A DNA stretch of 64,000 nt from Gammaproteobacteria bacterium (GCA_025350055.1 JANXYK010000063.1:1-64000); one strand, 5' to 3'. Shown: positions 8,347 to 18,075, numbered from the stretch's first letter. A program made the numbers and translations. The notes: generated by a model from the letters alone, not told the origin.

Positions 8347-9038
8347 CCCTCGAAGAACCCCATCTTCACGCCGGCCAGCTGGATCACATCGTTATCCACG
8401 AGCTTGCGGGCATGCGCGCCGATCGGCACGCCGTTCACCTGCGGATAGTTCTCCGGGCTGTCGGCATCGACGTGCACCAGGAAGTAGCCTTCAGAACGAC
8501 GGGTGATCGCGGCGACCTGCACACCCGGACGGCCGAGCGTGGTGAGGGTCTTGGTGAGTTCCAGCTCGCGACCGGCGAAGGCGCCCGAGAGCACCTGCAG
8601 GCGGGCTTTCTTGATCGCGGGCACACCGTTGCCGAGCGTGCGGCGCGAGGAGGTCGGATCGTCAGTGGCCACGGCCGCGCGGATCTTCTCGACCGGGCGG
8701 GCCGAGGGCTGGATGACCATGGTCTTTTCGAATTCGTCCTGCTGCGCGCTGTCGTCTTCGACGAAGCGCAGTTGGTGGTGACCGCAGGTGACGACATCGC
8801 CGTGCTGCAGGGCGTGCTTCTTGATCAGCTTGCCATTGACGTAGGTGCCGTTGGTGCTGTTCAGATCTTCGAGGAAGGAATCGTTCAGGATGTTGATGAT
8901 CAGCGAGTGGTGCCCGCTGACGGCAGGATTGTCGATGCGGATATCGTTATCCGGGAGGCGCCCGATCGTGTAGCGCTCCTTGTTCATGTTGTACTCAGCC
9001 ATTACCTGGCCGTCGAGACTCAGAATCAGCCGTGCCAT
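8343..9038 (-). CDS. Double FHA-domain protein
   Basis: 231 aa with an N-terminal forkhead-associated domain (residues about 22-92: YTIGRLPDNDIRID, SGHHSLI, LNSTNGTYVNG). A second, more divergent one occupies about 146-226 (TTLGRPGVQVAAI, VNGVPI). FHA domains bind phosphothreonine peptides. The linker contains FEKTMVIQP, a threonine context that could itself be phosphorylated. It lies 18 bp downstream of a PP2C phosphatase gene on the same strand, so the two probably form one operon in reversible Ser/Thr phosphorylation signalling. No kinase gene lies in the window. Targets unknown. Confidence 0.88.
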   Translation of the reverse strand: MARLILSLDGQVMAEYNMNKERYTIGRLPDNDIRIDNPAVSGHHSLIINILNDSFLEDLNSTNGTYVNGKLIKKHALQHGDVVTCGHHQLRFVEDDSAQQDEFEKTMVIQPSARPVEKIRAAVATDDPTSSRRTLGNGVPAIKKARLQVLSGAFAGRELELTKTLTTLGRPGVQVAAITRRSEGYFLVHVDADSPENYPQVNGVPIGAHARKLVDNDVIQLAGVKMGFFEG

Positions 9039-9056
9039 ATTATTTTCGCCTTAGGG

Positions 9057-9881
9057 TTAGCTGAACCAACCCAACATCCTGTCCAACACACTACGACGCG
9101 CCGGGAACGTATCGATCACCTGAGCCAGCAGCACGGAAATGTTGTCCTTGCCGCCGTTGTCGTTCCCTTGCTGAACCAGCTGCTTCGCCACCATATCAAG
9201 GTTAGCACCAAAGGTGTTGATCGTTAAGTGAATATCGTCGTCCTCGACCATATCGGAGAGGCCGTCGGAACACAGCATGTAGACATCGCCACGCTGGGCC
9301 GGGTGTTCCTGGATCTCCACATCGACATTGTTCTCCACGCCCAGGGCGCGGGTCACATAGTTCTTGTTGGCGGCGCGCTGCGCCTCCTCGGGTGTATAGA
9401 AGCCCCGGTCGACCAGCTCCTGCAGCAGCGAGTGATCGAGCGTGACCTGCTCGAAGCCCTGGCCGCGCAACCGATAGAGCCGGGAATCGCCTACATGCGC
9501 GATCGTGATCCGATTGTCGTGGAACAGTGCACCGACCACGGTGGTGCCCATGCCCTCGCAGTTGGGCTGGGTGCGCGCGGTCTGGAAGATGATCTTGTTG
9601 GCGCGGGTGATGGCATCGCGCAGGATGATGGCCGGGCGCGAGAGGTTGGTGCCGGGATCGGTGGCAGTGAGGTCTTCGCGCTCGAGCGCCTCGCGCACCA
9701 GGTTGACGATGGTCTTGACGGCGATGCCGCTGGCGACCTCGCCGGCGTTGTAGCCGCCCATGCCATCGGCCAGCACCAGAAGCCCGAGAGTGGCATCCCA
9801 GGCTATCGTGTCCTCATTGTGTTCACGAACGCGGCCGGTGTCGGTCAGACCGACACACTGCAGCTTGCCCTTCAGGCTCAT
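9057..9881 (-). CDS. PP2C-family serine/threonine protein phosphatase
   Basis: 274 aa, cytosolic, no membrane segment. It carries the PPM metal-binding motifs: TDTGRVREHNEDT near residue 15, LVLADGMGGYNAGE near 37, IAHVGDSRLYRLR, and the late CSDGLSDMV and NGGKDNISVLL. These coordinate two Mn2+/Mg2+ ions and place it with bacterial PrpC/Stp1 enzymes that dephosphorylate Ser/Thr kinases and their substrates. It is the first gene of a pair with the FHA protein. A CRP-type dyad lies 39 bp upstream (9920-9941). Confidence 0.93.
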   Translation of the reverse strand: MSLKGKLQCVGLTDTGRVREHNEDTIAWDATLGLLVLADGMGGYNAGEVASGIAVKTIVNLVREALEREDLTATDPGTNLSRPAIILRDAITRANKIIFQTARTQPNCEGMGTTVVGALFHDNRITIAHVGDSRLYRLRGQGFEQVTLDHSLLQELVDRGFYTPEEAQRAANKNYVTRALGVENNVDVEIQEHPAQRGDVYMLCSDGLSDMVEDDDIHLTINTFGANLDMVAKQLVQQGNDNGGKDNISVLLAQVIDTFPARRSVLDRMLGWFS

Positions 9882-9919
9882 CCCTTGGCCCCGGACATCA
9901 GCGCCGCCGACGTGAAATC

Positions 9920-9941
9920 AAACGTGATCTGCATCACACAA
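9920..9941. promoter_or_regulatory. CRP/Clp-like binding site between PP2C gene and radA
   Basis: The core GTGATCTGCATCACA fits the CRP consensus TGTGA-N6-TCACA in both half-sites, with only the first base of the left arm (C for T) off. Flanking AAA extends the match. It sits in the 312-bp divergent gap 9882-10193, close to the phosphatase start. No other gene or RNA is seen in that gap. No crp gene is in the window, so use of the site is inference. Confidence 0.55.
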
Positions 9942-10193
9942 AACGACCAAAATGGTTCCTTGTGGCGGCCCGCAACAAGCCGACTGCAAACGCTACCACC
10001 TGACCCCGGGCCAAGGCGCGTATGCGTTCACAGATGTACCTTATTGCGCTCCCCGTGACGCCAATAGCGCGGCATCGTACTGGAGTTTGGCGTGCGCGGC
10101 GATGGCCCATGCCCTAGGATCGCCCGGCTGGTCAGATCCGTGGCAAAAACGGCGTCAGCAGGCTCGAGGGGAAGGCTTCAGAGGGCGAGGGCG

Positions 10194-11549
10194 ATGGCGC
10201 GCAATCAGACTGTTTATGTGTGCAGCGCCTGCGGCGGCGAGGCGCCCAAGTGGCAGGGGCAGTGCCCGCATTGCCAGGAGTGGAACAGCCTGGGCCGGTT
10301 TAGCGGCATCAGGCCCGAGAAATCCCTGGCCGCGGCGAACGAATCGATTGCGGTGGCGCTGGTAGCCGTGCCTGCGAGTGATCAGCGACTGAGCCTTGGC
10401 GTTGATGAGCTCGATCGGGTGTTCGGCGGCGGACTGACACCGGGTTCCGTGAGCCTGCTCGGGGGTGAACCGGGCATCGGCAAGTCGACCTTGCTGTTGC
10501 AGGTGGCGGCCACGATGGCTGGCGGCCGGCCGGTGATCTACGCCTCGGGTGAGGAATCCACCGACCAGATCAGCCAGCGTGCGCATCGGCTGGGCTTGCG
10601 CGGCGAGCAGCTGGCTCTCCTCTGCGATAACGCGCTCGAGAGCATTCTCGCTCTGTGCCAGGAGCGGCGCGCGGCACTGCTGGTCATCGATTCGATCCAG
10701 ACCATGGCCACGGCCGATGCCGAGTCGAGCCCCGGCTCGCCGCAGCAGTTGCGTGAATGCACGGCAGCGCTGGTGCGCTTCGCCAAGCGCAGCGGCACTG
10801 CCGTGATCATCGTGGGCCACGTGACCAAGGATGGCGCGATCGCCGGGCCGAAGCTGCTCGAGCACCTGGTTGACACCGTGCTGTATTTCGATGCCGACGC
10901 GGGCAGCCGCTATCGCATGCTGCGTGCCACCAAGAATCGCTTTGGCCCGGTGAACGAGCTTGGTTTTTTTGCGATGTCCGAAACGGGCCTGCGAGAAGTG
11001 AAGAACCCCTCGGCGATCTTCCTCTCGCGCAGCAGCCAGAGTGTGCCCGGGAGCCTGGTGATGGTGGCGCGCGATGGCGGGCGGCCGTTGCTGATCGAGG
11101 TGCAGGCGCTGGTCGATCGCACGCGCTTCGCCGCGCCGCGCCGCGTGGCCCAGGGTGTCGATGCCAACCGCGTGGCGATGCTGTTGGCGGTGATGAGCCG
11201 CCATGCCGGCATCGCGCTCGGCGAGCACGACGTCTACGTGAACCTGGTAGGCGGCCTGACGATCGCCGAGACGGCCACCGATCTGCCGCTGGCGCTTGCG
11301 CTGGTCTCAAGCCTTCGCGGCGTCGCGTTGCCCTCGACGCTCGTGGCTTTCGGCGAGCTGGGTCTCACCGGTGAAGTGAGGCCGGTGCCGTATGGGGAAG
11401 AGCGACTGCGCGAGCTGCACAAGCAGGGGTATCGGCGCGCCGTACTGCCGCGAGCCAATGCACCGCGCGGCGGTATCGACGGACTGGAATTGCTGCCGGC
11501 GGCGACGCTGGCCGAGGCGATCGAGGCGGCTTTTCAGGCCTCTTCCTGA
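10194..11549 (+). CDS. radA: DNA repair protein RadA
   Basis: RadA is a DnaB-like, RecA-type ATPase that speeds branch migration and processing of recombination intermediates. The ATG at 10194 gives VCSACGGEAPKWQGQCPHC, the four-cysteine zinc finger, at the right place. Walker A GEPGIGKST is near residue 92 and the RadA signature KNRFG near 247. The C-terminal third is the Lon-like domain (VNLVGGLTIAETATDLPLAL, LGLTGEVRPV). 451 aa, normal. Its 3' end overlaps the convergent CorC-type gene by 16 bp. Confidence 0.96.
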   Translation: MARNQTVYVCSACGGEAPKWQGQCPHCQEWNSLGRFSGIRPEKSLAAANESIAVALVAVPASDQRLSLGVDELDRVFGGGLTPGSVSLLGGEPGIGKSTLLLQVAATMAGGRPVIYASGEESTDQISQRAHRLGLRGEQLALLCDNALESILALCQERRAALLVIDSIQTMATADAESSPGSPQQLRECTAALVRFAKRSGTAVIIVGHVTKDGAIAGPKLLEHLVDTVLYFDADAGSRYRMLRATKNRFGPVNELGFFAMSETGLREVKNPSAIFLSRSSQSVPGSLVMVARDGGRPLLIEVQALVDRTRFAAPRRVAQGVDANRVAMLLAVMSRHAGIALGEHDVYVNLVGGLTIAETATDLPLALALVSSLRGVALPSTLVAFGELGLTGEVRPVPYGEERLRELHKQGYRRAVLPRANAPRGGIDGLELLPAATLAEAIEAAFQASS

Positions 11550-12868
11550 GTCTCGTCCGGGCGTTCAGGGATAGGGCGCACGCGCACCGTGCGGATCGTG
11601 TTGTCGATGATCTGCAGCACTTCAAACTCCAGCTGGCCGATGCGCATCGAGGTGCCAGCCTCCGGTATGTTCTCGAACTTCTCCAGCAGCAGGCCGTTGA
11701 GCGTCTTGGGCCCGAGGTCCGGCAGCTGCCAGCCGAGCGCCCGATTGAGCGCGCGGATGGTGGTCGAAGCATTGATCAGCCAGGCGCCACTGGCATCGCG
11801 CTGCACGTCCTTGTGGCTGACGCCGCTCGGATCGTTGGTGAACTCCCCGACGATCTCCTCCAGCAGATCCTCGAGCGTCACCAGTCCCTCGATGTCGCCA
11901 TATTCATTGACCACGAAGGCGTGGCGACGCCGGTTGCGCTGAAACTGCGCCAGCTGCTGCATGAGCGAGGTGCCATCGGGCACGAAGTAGGGCTCGCGTG
12001 CCGCCGCCAGCTCGATCAGCCGTTCGCGCGTCATGGTGTCGCGCGCGAACTCCTGCGCGGTACGCTTCATGTGCAAAATGCCGATCAGGTTGTCGAGCTC
12101 GCCGTCGTACACCGGCACGCGGGTGTGCTGCGTCTGGCGCAGGCGCTCGAGCACGTCTTCCCAGTCGGCCGAGATGTCGATGCCGTCGATGTCCTGGCGC
12201 GGAATCATGATGTCGTTGACCGTGATGCGCTCCAGGTCAAGGATCGAGAGCAGCATCTGGCGGTGACGCGCCGGCACCATCGGACTCGCTTCGGCCACCA
12301 CGGTGCGCAGCTCATCGGTGCTCAGCGCCGTGCTGCTCTCCTGGTCGCTGCGCACGCCAAACAGCCGCAGGAACCCATAGGCCGCATGGTTGCTGAACCA
12401 CACGACGGGTGTGGACAGCCACAGCAGTGCGCGGTAGATGTAGGTCGAGCTCAGCGCCACCGATTCGTTGTGGAGCGCGGCATAGATCTTCGGCGCCAGC
12501 TCGCAGAAGATGATGATCACCACAGTGAGCGCACTCATCATCGCGGTCAGCGCATAGGGGTGATTGACCCGCAGGGCCAGCAGGGTGGCGACGGTCGAGG
12601 CCGCGACGCTCGCGAGCGCCAGGATCACCAGGTTCGCGCCCAGCCACTGGTCGGGCTCCGCCAGCAGCCGCTCGAGCATGCGCGCGCGCCGTTCGCCGGC
12701 GGCCGCGCGGGTGCGGATGCGGTAGCGGTTGACCGAGAGCATCGCCACTTCGGTGCCCGAGGAGAAGGCGATTACCACCAACAGGCAGAGCAAGGTGATG
12801 ACGAGTACGGGAGTCGGCGCGGTATCCAAGCAGGCACCCCAAGTGCTGGCATCGAGGCGCCATAGCAT
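11534..12868 (-). CDS. CorB/HlyC-family membrane protein with CNNM and CBS domains
   Basis: 444 aa from the ATG at 12868. The N-terminal DUF21/CNNM domain has hydrophobic segments (VLVITLLCLLVVIAFSSGTE, MMSALTVVIIIFCELAPK). Two CBS motifs follow (DIMIPRQDIDGID; ILDLERI region to VPVYDGELDNLIGILH) and then a CorC_HlyC domain (FVVNEYGDIEGLVTLEDLLE). Members are linked to magnesium and cobalt efflux in the inner membrane. A long upstream extension of the frame is antisense to ffh and is not coding. Divergent from ffh with 40 bp between starts. Transported ion is inferred from family only. Confidence 0.9.
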   Translation of the reverse strand: MLWRLDASTWGACLDTAPTPVLVITLLCLLVVIAFSSGTEVAMLSVNRYRIRTRAAAGERRARMLERLLAEPDQWLGANLVILALASVAASTVATLLALRVNHPYALTAMMSALTVVIIIFCELAPKIYAALHNESVALSSTYIYRALLWLSTPVVWFSNHAAYGFLRLFGVRSDQESSTALSTDELRTVVAEASPMVPARHRQMLLSILDLERITVNDIMIPRQDIDGIDISADWEDVLERLRQTQHTRVPVYDGELDNLIGILHMKRTAQEFARDTMTRERLIELAAAREPYFVPDGTSLMQQLAQFQRNRRRHAFVVNEYGDIEGLVTLEDLLEEIVGEFTNDPSGVSHKDVQRDASGAWLINASTTIRALNRALGWQLPDLGPKTLNGLLLEKFENIPEAGTSMRIGQLEFEVLQIIDNTIRTVRVRPIPERPDETQEEA

Positions 12869-12908
12869 AGAGCTTCCGTGGCCGAGCGCGTGCCGTACAA
12901 TCTGCAGC

Positions 12909-14258
12909 ATGTTTGACCAACTTACCGGACGCTTGGGCAAGGCGATTGCGGCCCTGCGCGGCCGCGGTCGCCTGAGCGAAGACAACATCGCCGAGACCCT
13001 GCGCGAGGTGCGCATCGCGCTGCTCGAGGCCGATGTGGCCCTCCCGGTGGTCAAGACCTTCATCGAAGCGGCGCGCACGCGCGCACTGGGCGCCGAGGTC
13101 GCCGCGAGCCTGAGCCCGGGGCAGGCGCTGATTGGCATCCTGCACAAGGAACTGGTGAGCGTGCTCGGCGGGAGTGCCGCGGGCTTTGCACTCAATGTGA
13201 CACCGCCGCTGGTGGTGTTGCTGGCGGGTCTGCAGGGCGCGGGCAAGACCACCACCGCGGCGAAGCTGGCACGTTGGCTCATTACGACCCATCGCAAGCG
13301 CGTGCTGCTGGTGAGCACTGACATCCGTCGTCCGGCCGCGATCTTGCAGCTCGAACGACTGGCGGCACAGGTGCAGGCCGATTTCTTCCCGGTGCCGGCC
13401 GGTGCTGCGCCTGTGGCGATCGCCGCGGCGGCACTGGAACAAGCGCGCCGCGGCGTCTATGACGTGCTGATCGTCGATACCGCGGGTCGCCTGCACGTGG
13501 ATGCCGAATTGATGGCCGAAGCGCAGGCGATCGACAACGCGGTTGCCGCGCATCAGCGCCTGTTCGTGGTGGATGCGATGGCCGGCCAGGATGCGCTCAA
13601 TGCCGCGAAGGCCTTCAGCGCCACGCTCGAACTCACGGGCGTGATCCTCACGAAAGCCGATGGCGATGCGCGCGGTGGCGTGGCCCTTTCGGTACGGCAG
13701 GTCACGGGTAAGCCGATCGTGTTTCTGGGTGTGGGTGAAAAGAGCGAAGCCCTCGAGCCCTTCGACCCCGAGCGGGTGGCCCAGCGGATCCTGGGCATGG
13801 GCGATGTCGTGGCGCTGGTGGAATCTGTGCAGCGCAACATCGACACCGGAGAGGCCGAGCGGCTGGCCCGCAAGGTGGCCGGCGGCAAGCGCTTTGATTT
13901 CACCGACCTGCGCTCCCAGCTCGAGCAGGTGCGGCGCATGGGGGGTATGAGCGCCGTGATGGACAAGCTCCCCAGCCAGATGGCCGGGAAGGGCATGGCG
14001 CCCGACCAGGCCGACCTGCAGGTACGCCGCCAGATCGCGATGATCGACTCCATGACCCCCGGAGAGCGGCGTACGCCAGCCCTGATCGACGGTTCCCGGC
14101 GCCGGCGCATCGCCCGGGGCGCGGGAGCGCAGGTCCAGGACGTCAACCGGCTGCTCAAGCAGTTCCAGGACATGCAGCGCATGATGAAGCAGCTCAAGGG
14201 CGGCCCGCTGCGCCGGCTCCTGGGCGGGCTGAAAGGGGGCTTCCCGGGGGCCACATAA
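12909..14258 (+). CDS. ffh: Signal recognition particle protein Ffh (SRP54)
   Basis: Ffh binds 4.5S RNA and hydrophobic signal sequences and delivers ribosomes to FtsY at the membrane. The N domain starts [20 protein letters not shown]. The GTPase has [15 protein letters not shown] near residue 107, DTAGRLHVD near 190 and [10 protein letters not shown]. The methionine-rich M domain ends [12 protein letters not shown]. 449 aa, normal. Its RNA partner ffs is also in this window at 36270. The gene precedes rpsP-rimM-trmD-rplS, the classical proteobacterial order. Confidence 0.97.
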   Translation: MFDQLTGRLGKAIAALRGRGRLSEDNIAETLREVRIALLEADVALPVVKTFIEAARTRALGAEVAASLSPGQALIGILHKELVSVLGGSAAGFALNVTPPLVVLLAGLQGAGKTTTAAKLARWLITTHRKRVLLVSTDIRRPAAILQLERLAAQVQADFFPVPAGAAPVAIAAAALEQARRGVYDVLIVDTAGRLHVDAELMAEAQAIDNAVAAHQRLFVVDAMAGQDALNAAKAFSATLELTGVILTKADGDARGGVALSVRQVTGKPIVFLGVGEKSEALEPFDPERVAQRILGMGDVVALVESVQRNIDTGEAERLARKVAGGKRFDFTDLRSQLEQVRRMGGMSAVMDKLPSQMAGKGMAPDQADLQVRRQIAMIDSMTPGERRTPALIDGSRRRRIARGAGAQVQDVNRLLKQFQDMQRMMKQLKGGPLRRLLGGLKGGFPGAT

Positions 14259-14271
14259 GTCCTTGAGGGGC

Positions 14272-14300
14272 TTTAAGTCTGGCGGCGCTTTGCGTAGAAT
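14272..14300 (+). promoter_or_regulatory. Likely promoter of the rpsP-rimM-trmD-rplS operon
   Basis: TAGAAT at 14295-14300 is a good -10 box; TTTAAG at 14272-14277 stands 17 bp upstream as a weak -35. The pair lies between ffh and rpsP, where the trmD operon promoter is expected. Confidence 0.45.
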
Positions 14301-14337
14301 CCGCGCTCTTTTTTTGGCTCAGGTTTCCCGGGAATAT

Positions 14338-14592
14338 ATGGTCACCATTCGTCTGACGCGCCGCGGCGCCAAGAACCAGCCCTTCTACCATGTGGTCGTC
14401 ACCGACAGCCGCAAGCGCCAGGGCGGCTCCAGCCTCGAGCAGGTGGGTTATTTCAACCCCGTCTCGCGGGGCAAGGAAGTGCGCCTGAAGCTCGAGCTGG
14501 GGCGTATCGATCACTGGACATCCAAAGGCGCGCAGCTGTCGGATCGCGTGCGCACACTCGTGGATGGCTATCGCAAGCAGGCCGCGGCCTAG
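14338..14592 (+). CDS. rpsP: 30S ribosomal protein S16
   Basis: 84 aa from the ATG at 14338. [25 protein letters not shown]-like TDSRKRQGG and VGYFNP are S16 hallmarks. S16 is needed for 30S assembly. The frame extends upstream to 14263 but has no S16-like sequence there. GGGAA four bases before the ATG is the likely ribosome binding site. First gene of the rpsP-rimM-trmD-rplS operon. Confidence 0.96.
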   Translation: MVTIRLTRRGAKNQPFYHVVVTDSRKRQGGSSLEQVGYFNPVSRGKEVRLKLELGRIDHWTSKGAQLSDRVRTLVDGYRKQAAA

Positions 14593-14598
14593 AGGCCA

Positions 14599-15111
14599 GT
14601 GGGCCTAAGCGAACCGCGCAAGGTCGTACTCGGGCGCATCGGTGGCGCCCACGGCTTGCGTGGTTGGCTCAAGGTCGTTTCCTACACCGACCCGATCGAG
14701 AATCTGCTGCAGCACCCAACGTGGCTGCTGGTGCGGGAAGGTGAGTCGGGCCGCGAATTTCGCGTGCGCGATGCCGAGTTTGATGGCCGCTGGTTGCGGG
14801 TCAGCCTGAATGGCATAGAAGATCGTGACGCGGCCGAAGCGTTGCGCGGACTGAACATCGAGGTCGCGCGCGCCGCGCTGGCGCCGGCAGGGCCGCGGGA
14901 ATACTACCGTGATGACCTGCTGGGCTTCAGGGTGAGTAACCTGGCGGGCGTGGAGCTCGGGCAGGTCAGCCACTTCATCGAAGCGCCGGCGACGGCAGTG
15001 ATGGTGGTGCGCGGTGCGCGCGAGCACTGGATTCCGGCGGCAGCGCCGCATCTGGTGAAAGTGCAGCTCGAGCAGCAGGCGCTCGTGGTGGATTGGCCGG
15101 AAGACTTATAG
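14599..15111 (+). CDS. rimM: Ribosome maturation factor RimM
   Basis: RimM assists late assembly of the 30S head by binding S19. The 170-aa protein has the N-terminal LGRIGGAHGLRGWLKV motif, and the C-terminal PRC-barrel starts YYRDDLLGFRVSN and ends with WIPAA near residue 145. The GTG at 14599, six bases after the rpsP stop and preceded by AGAGG, is the start. Operon order as in E. coli. Confidence 0.95.
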   Translation: MGLSEPRKVVLGRIGGAHGLRGWLKVVSYTDPIENLLQHPTWLLVREGESGREFRVRDAEFDGRWLRVSLNGIEDRDAAEALRGLNIEVARAALAPAGPREYYRDDLLGFRVSNLAGVELGQVSHFIEAPATAVMVVRGAREHWIPAAAPHLVKVQLEQQALVVDWPEDL

Positions 15112-15131
15112 TCCGGGGTTGCAGGTAGATC

Positions 15132-15893
15132 GTGGCAGCTGCGAGCGTGCGGATTGAAGTGGTCAGCCTGTTTCCGGAGATGATCCGCGAAGCACTGCGC
15201 CACGGCATCGTGGGTCGCGCGTTGCAGCGCGGCCTGTTGACGGTAGGTACGGAAGATCCGCGTGCGCATACCAGCGACGTGCACCGTACCGTGGATGATC
15301 GCCCTTATGGCGGCGGGCCGGGTATGGTGATGAAGCCCGAACCGCTGTGTGCAGCGATCCGCGCAGCGCGCGGGCGCTTGCCAGAGGGGGCACGCACCGT
15401 GGCGCTGTCGGCGCAGGGTGTGGTGCTGACGCAGCAACGCGTCAGGGAATTGGGTGCGGCCACGGGCCTGGTGCTGGTGGCCGGGCGTTACGAGGGCATC
15501 GACGAGCGCGTGCTTGAAAGCGAAGTCGATCTGGAGCTCTCGATCGGTGACTATGTGCTCTCGGGTGGCGAGTTGCCCGCACTGGTGCTGATCGATGCGC
15601 TGGCGCGATTGCTGCCCGGAGCGCTGGGCGATGAACGCTCGGCGCAGCAGGAGTCCTTCAGCGCAGGGCTGCTCGACTGGCCGCATTACACGCGGCCGGA
15701 AGACTACGCCGGCCGGCGCGTGCCGGCGGTGTTGCTGGGAGGCGATCATGCGGCCATTGACCGCTGGCGTCTCAAGCAGGCACTCGGGCGCACCTGGCAG
15801 CGACGCCCGGAGTTGCTGCAGCGATTGGAGCTGGATGCACAGCGCGCGGCGCTGTTGCAGGAATTTATGAAAGAAGCAGGAACAGACTCATGA
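15132..15893 (+). CDS. trmD: tRNA (guanine-37-N1)-methyltransferase TrmD
   Basis: TrmD methylates G37 of tRNAs reading CNN and GGG-type codons and prevents +1 frameshifting. The SPOUT knot is seen in [11 protein letters not shown] at the start, [15 protein letters not shown] near residue 57, [12 protein letters not shown] near 116 and [15 protein letters not shown] near 135. 253 aa with GTG start at 15132. Its TGA overlaps the rplS ATG by four bases, suggesting coupled translation. Confidence 0.96.
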   Translation: MAAASVRIEVVSLFPEMIREALRHGIVGRALQRGLLTVGTEDPRAHTSDVHRTVDDRPYGGGPGMVMKPEPLCAAIRAARGRLPEGARTVALSAQGVVLTQQRVRELGAATGLVLVAGRYEGIDERVLESEVDLELSIGDYVLSGGELPALVLIDALARLLPGALGDERSAQQESFSAGLLDWPHYTRPEDYAGRRVPAVLLGGDHAAIDRWRLKQALGRTWQRRPELLQRLELDAQRAALLQEFMKEAGTDS

Positions 15894-16234
15894 CTAATAT
15901 CATTCAGACCCTGGAAGCCGAGCGCATTACCCGCGCGGTGCCCGATTTCAAGCCTGGTGACACCGTGGTGGTGCAGGTCAAGGTGATCGAGGGCGATCGC
16001 GAGCGCGTGCAGGCCTTCGAGGGCGTGGTGATCGCGATCTCCAATCGCGGCTTCAATTCCTCGTTCACCGTGCGCAAGGTGTCGCACGGCGAAGGCGTGG
16101 AGCGCACCTTCCAGACCCACAGCCCGACCATCAGCGAGATCAGCGTCAAGCGCCGCGGCAATGTGCGCCGCGCCAAGCTGTACTACCTGCGCGATCGCGC
16201 CGGCAAGTCGGCGCGTATTGAAGAGAAGGTCTGA
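15890..16234 (+). CDS. rplS: 50S ribosomal protein L19
   Basis: 114 aa. The sequence has [15 protein letters not shown], the L19 signature [19 protein letters not shown] and [16 protein letters not shown], all conserved. L19 sits at the 30S-50S interface. Start ATG overlaps the trmD stop (ATGA). Last gene of the rpsP operon; sppA follows within 57 bp. Confidence 0.97.
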   Translation: MTNIIQTLEAERITRAVPDFKPGDTVVVQVKVIEGDRERVQAFEGVVIAISNRGFNSSFTVRKVSHGEGVERTFQTHSPTISEISVKRRGNVRRAKLYYLRDRAGKSARIEEKV

Positions 16235-16290
16235 GTACGCTCGCCAGGTTCTTCCACAGGCTGTGGCACGGCCTCGACGTCCTGCGTCGG

Positions 16291-18072
16291 GTGCTGCACC
16301 TGTTGCTGTTGCTGATCATCGTCGCGCTGCTGTTCGCGCTGTTCCGCCAGGCGATTCCGCACCTGCCGGAGCGCGGCGCGCTGGTGATCCGGCCCAGCGG
16401 TGAACTGACCGAGCAGCTCTCGGGCGAGCCGGTGGCCCGCGCGTTGAATGAGGCACAGGGCCAGGGCGCTCCGCAGACCCTGCTGTGGGACCTGACCCGT
16501 GCCATCCGCGCCGCCGCGCATGATCAGCGCATTCAGGCGCTGCTGATCGAAACCGATGACCTCTCGAGTGCCGGCCAGGCCAAGCTCGAAGAGCTGGCGG
16601 CGGCCATCGGCGAGTTCCGCCGCGCTGGCAAGAAAGTCGTCGCGCACGGCAGCTACTTCCTGCAGAACCAGTATTACCTCGCGGCACAGGCCGACGAGGT
16701 CTACCTCGATCCCTTCGGCTTCGTGCTGCTCGATGGCTACGGGCGCTATCGCATGTTCTTCAAGGACGCGCTCGACAAGCTGGCGATCGACGTGCACCTG
16801 ATCCGCGCCGGCAAGTTCAAGAGCGCGGACGAACCCTTCGTGCGCCGTGACATGTCGGCCGAGGACAAGCAGGAAAGCAGCGTCTACCTGCAGGCACTGT
16901 GGCGCGGCTATCGCGACAGCGTGGCGCGCGCCCGTCACCTCGATGCCGAGGCGCTGAACACCTATGCGAACGAGTATGCCGCGGCCGTGACGCGCGCCGG
17001 TGGCGACAGCGCGCAGGTGGCGCTGCAGGCGCACCTGGTCACGGCCCTGCACACCGGTGGCGAAGTCGAGCAGCGCATGACCGAACTGGTTGGGAGCAAT
17101 GCCGACCACCACGGTTTCCGTGCCGTGGGGCTCGAGGATTACCTGAAGGCGGTTGCCGCCAGCACGCGCCTCGCGCGTCACCGTGACGGAGCGATCGGCG
17201 TAGTCATCGCCTCCGGTGAAATACTCGATGGCGTTCAGCCGCCCGGCACGGTGGGCGGTGAATCCACCGCGCAGCTGCTGCGTCGCGCGCGCGATGACGA
17301 CGAGGTGAAGGCGGTGGTGCTGCGCATCGATAGCCCCGGTGGCAGTGTGCTGGCCTCCGAGCAGATCTATCGCGAAGTGCGCGCGCTCCGTGCCGCGGGC
17401 AAACCGGTCGTGGCTTCGATGGGTGATCTCGCGGCCTCGGGCGGTTACTACATCGCGGCGCCGGCCGATGAGATCCTGGCGAGCGCCAACACCATCACCG
17501 GATCGATCGGCGTGTTCGCCACGATCCCCACCTTCGATCGCACGCTCGCCAGGCTGGGTGTGCAAGTCGATGGCGTGGGGACCACGGCGCTCTCAGGCAT
17601 GTTGCGCGTCGACCGGCCGCTGCAGCCGCAGGCCGAGGCGATACTGCAGGCCAGCGTCAATCACAGTTATGCGCAGTTCCTGGATCGTGTGGCTGCTGGC
17701 AGGAACAAGAAGAGTGCCGATATCGACGCGATCGCGCAGGGCAGGGTATGGGCGGGCAGCGACGCGCTACGCCTGGGCCTGATCGATCACACCGGCAATT
17801 TCCACGATGCACTGCAGGCGGCCGCCAGGCGCGCGCACATCGGCAGCGACTACGAAGTTCGGCTGGTCGAGCCTGAGCTCAGCTTCGCGCAGCGACTGAT
17901 GCTGAACATGCGCGACTACGCGGGGCGCGTGCTGCGTGCCACGGGGCTTGCGCAGATCCCGGCGCTGCGCCTGGTTGCACAGCTCGATCCCTGGCAGCAG
18001 GAGCTGGCGCGCTGGCAGCGCTTTTCGGCTGCGCGCGGCACCTATGCCTACTGCTTCTGCGGCGTGCACTGA
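16291..18072 (+). CDS. sppA: Signal peptide peptidase SppA, 67K type (family S49)
   Basis: A membrane-anchored serine/lysine protease that cleaves leftover signal peptides on the periplasmic side. The hydrophobic anchor LHLLLLLIIVALLFALF is N-terminal. The two S49 repeats of the long form follow: the general-base lysine is in KFKSADEPF (residue 177) and the serine nucleophile in DLAASGGYYIAAP (residue 383). 593 aa. The start is uncertain: the frame is open upstream to a CTG at 16231 overlapping the rplS stop, and the residues before 16291 (RFFHRLWHGLDVLRR) resemble the amphipathic N-terminus of SppA, so the true protein may be 20 residues longer. Confidence 0.93.
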   Translation: MLHLLLLLIIVALLFALFRQAIPHLPERGALVIRPSGELTEQLSGEPVARALNEAQGQGAPQTLLWDLTRAIRAAAHDQRIQALLIETDDLSSAGQAKLEELAAAIGEFRRAGKKVVAHGSYFLQNQYYLAAQADEVYLDPFGFVLLDGYGRYRMFFKDALDKLAIDVHLIRAGKFKSADEPFVRRDMSAEDKQESSVYLQALWRGYRDSVARARHLDAEALNTYANEYAAAVTRAGGDSAQVALQAHLVTALHTGGEVEQRMTELVGSNADHHGFRAVGLEDYLKAVAASTRLARHRDGAIGVVIASGEILDGVQPPGTVGGESTAQLLRRARDDDEVKAVVLRIDSPGGSVLASEQIYREVRALRAAGKPVVASMGDLAASGGYYIAAPADEILASANTITGSIGVFATIPTFDRTLARLGVQVDGVGTTALSGMLRVDRPLQPQAEAILQASVNHSYAQFLDRVAAGRNKKSADIDAIAQGRVWAGSDALRLGLIDHTGNFHDALQAAARRAHIGSDYEVRLVEPELSFAQRLMLNMRDYAGRVLRATGLAQIPALRLVAQLDPWQQELARWQRFSAARGTYAYCFCGVH

Positions 18073-18075
18073 AGC

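Noticed and set aside
7890-9227. 445-codon plus-strand frame over alr end, FHA and PP2C genes
   Set aside because: It is antisense to two clear protein families and out of frame with alr.
12312-13553. 413-codon minus-strand frame over the CorC-type gene and ffh
   Set aside because: Out of frame with the CBS protein and antisense to the ffh GTPase domain.
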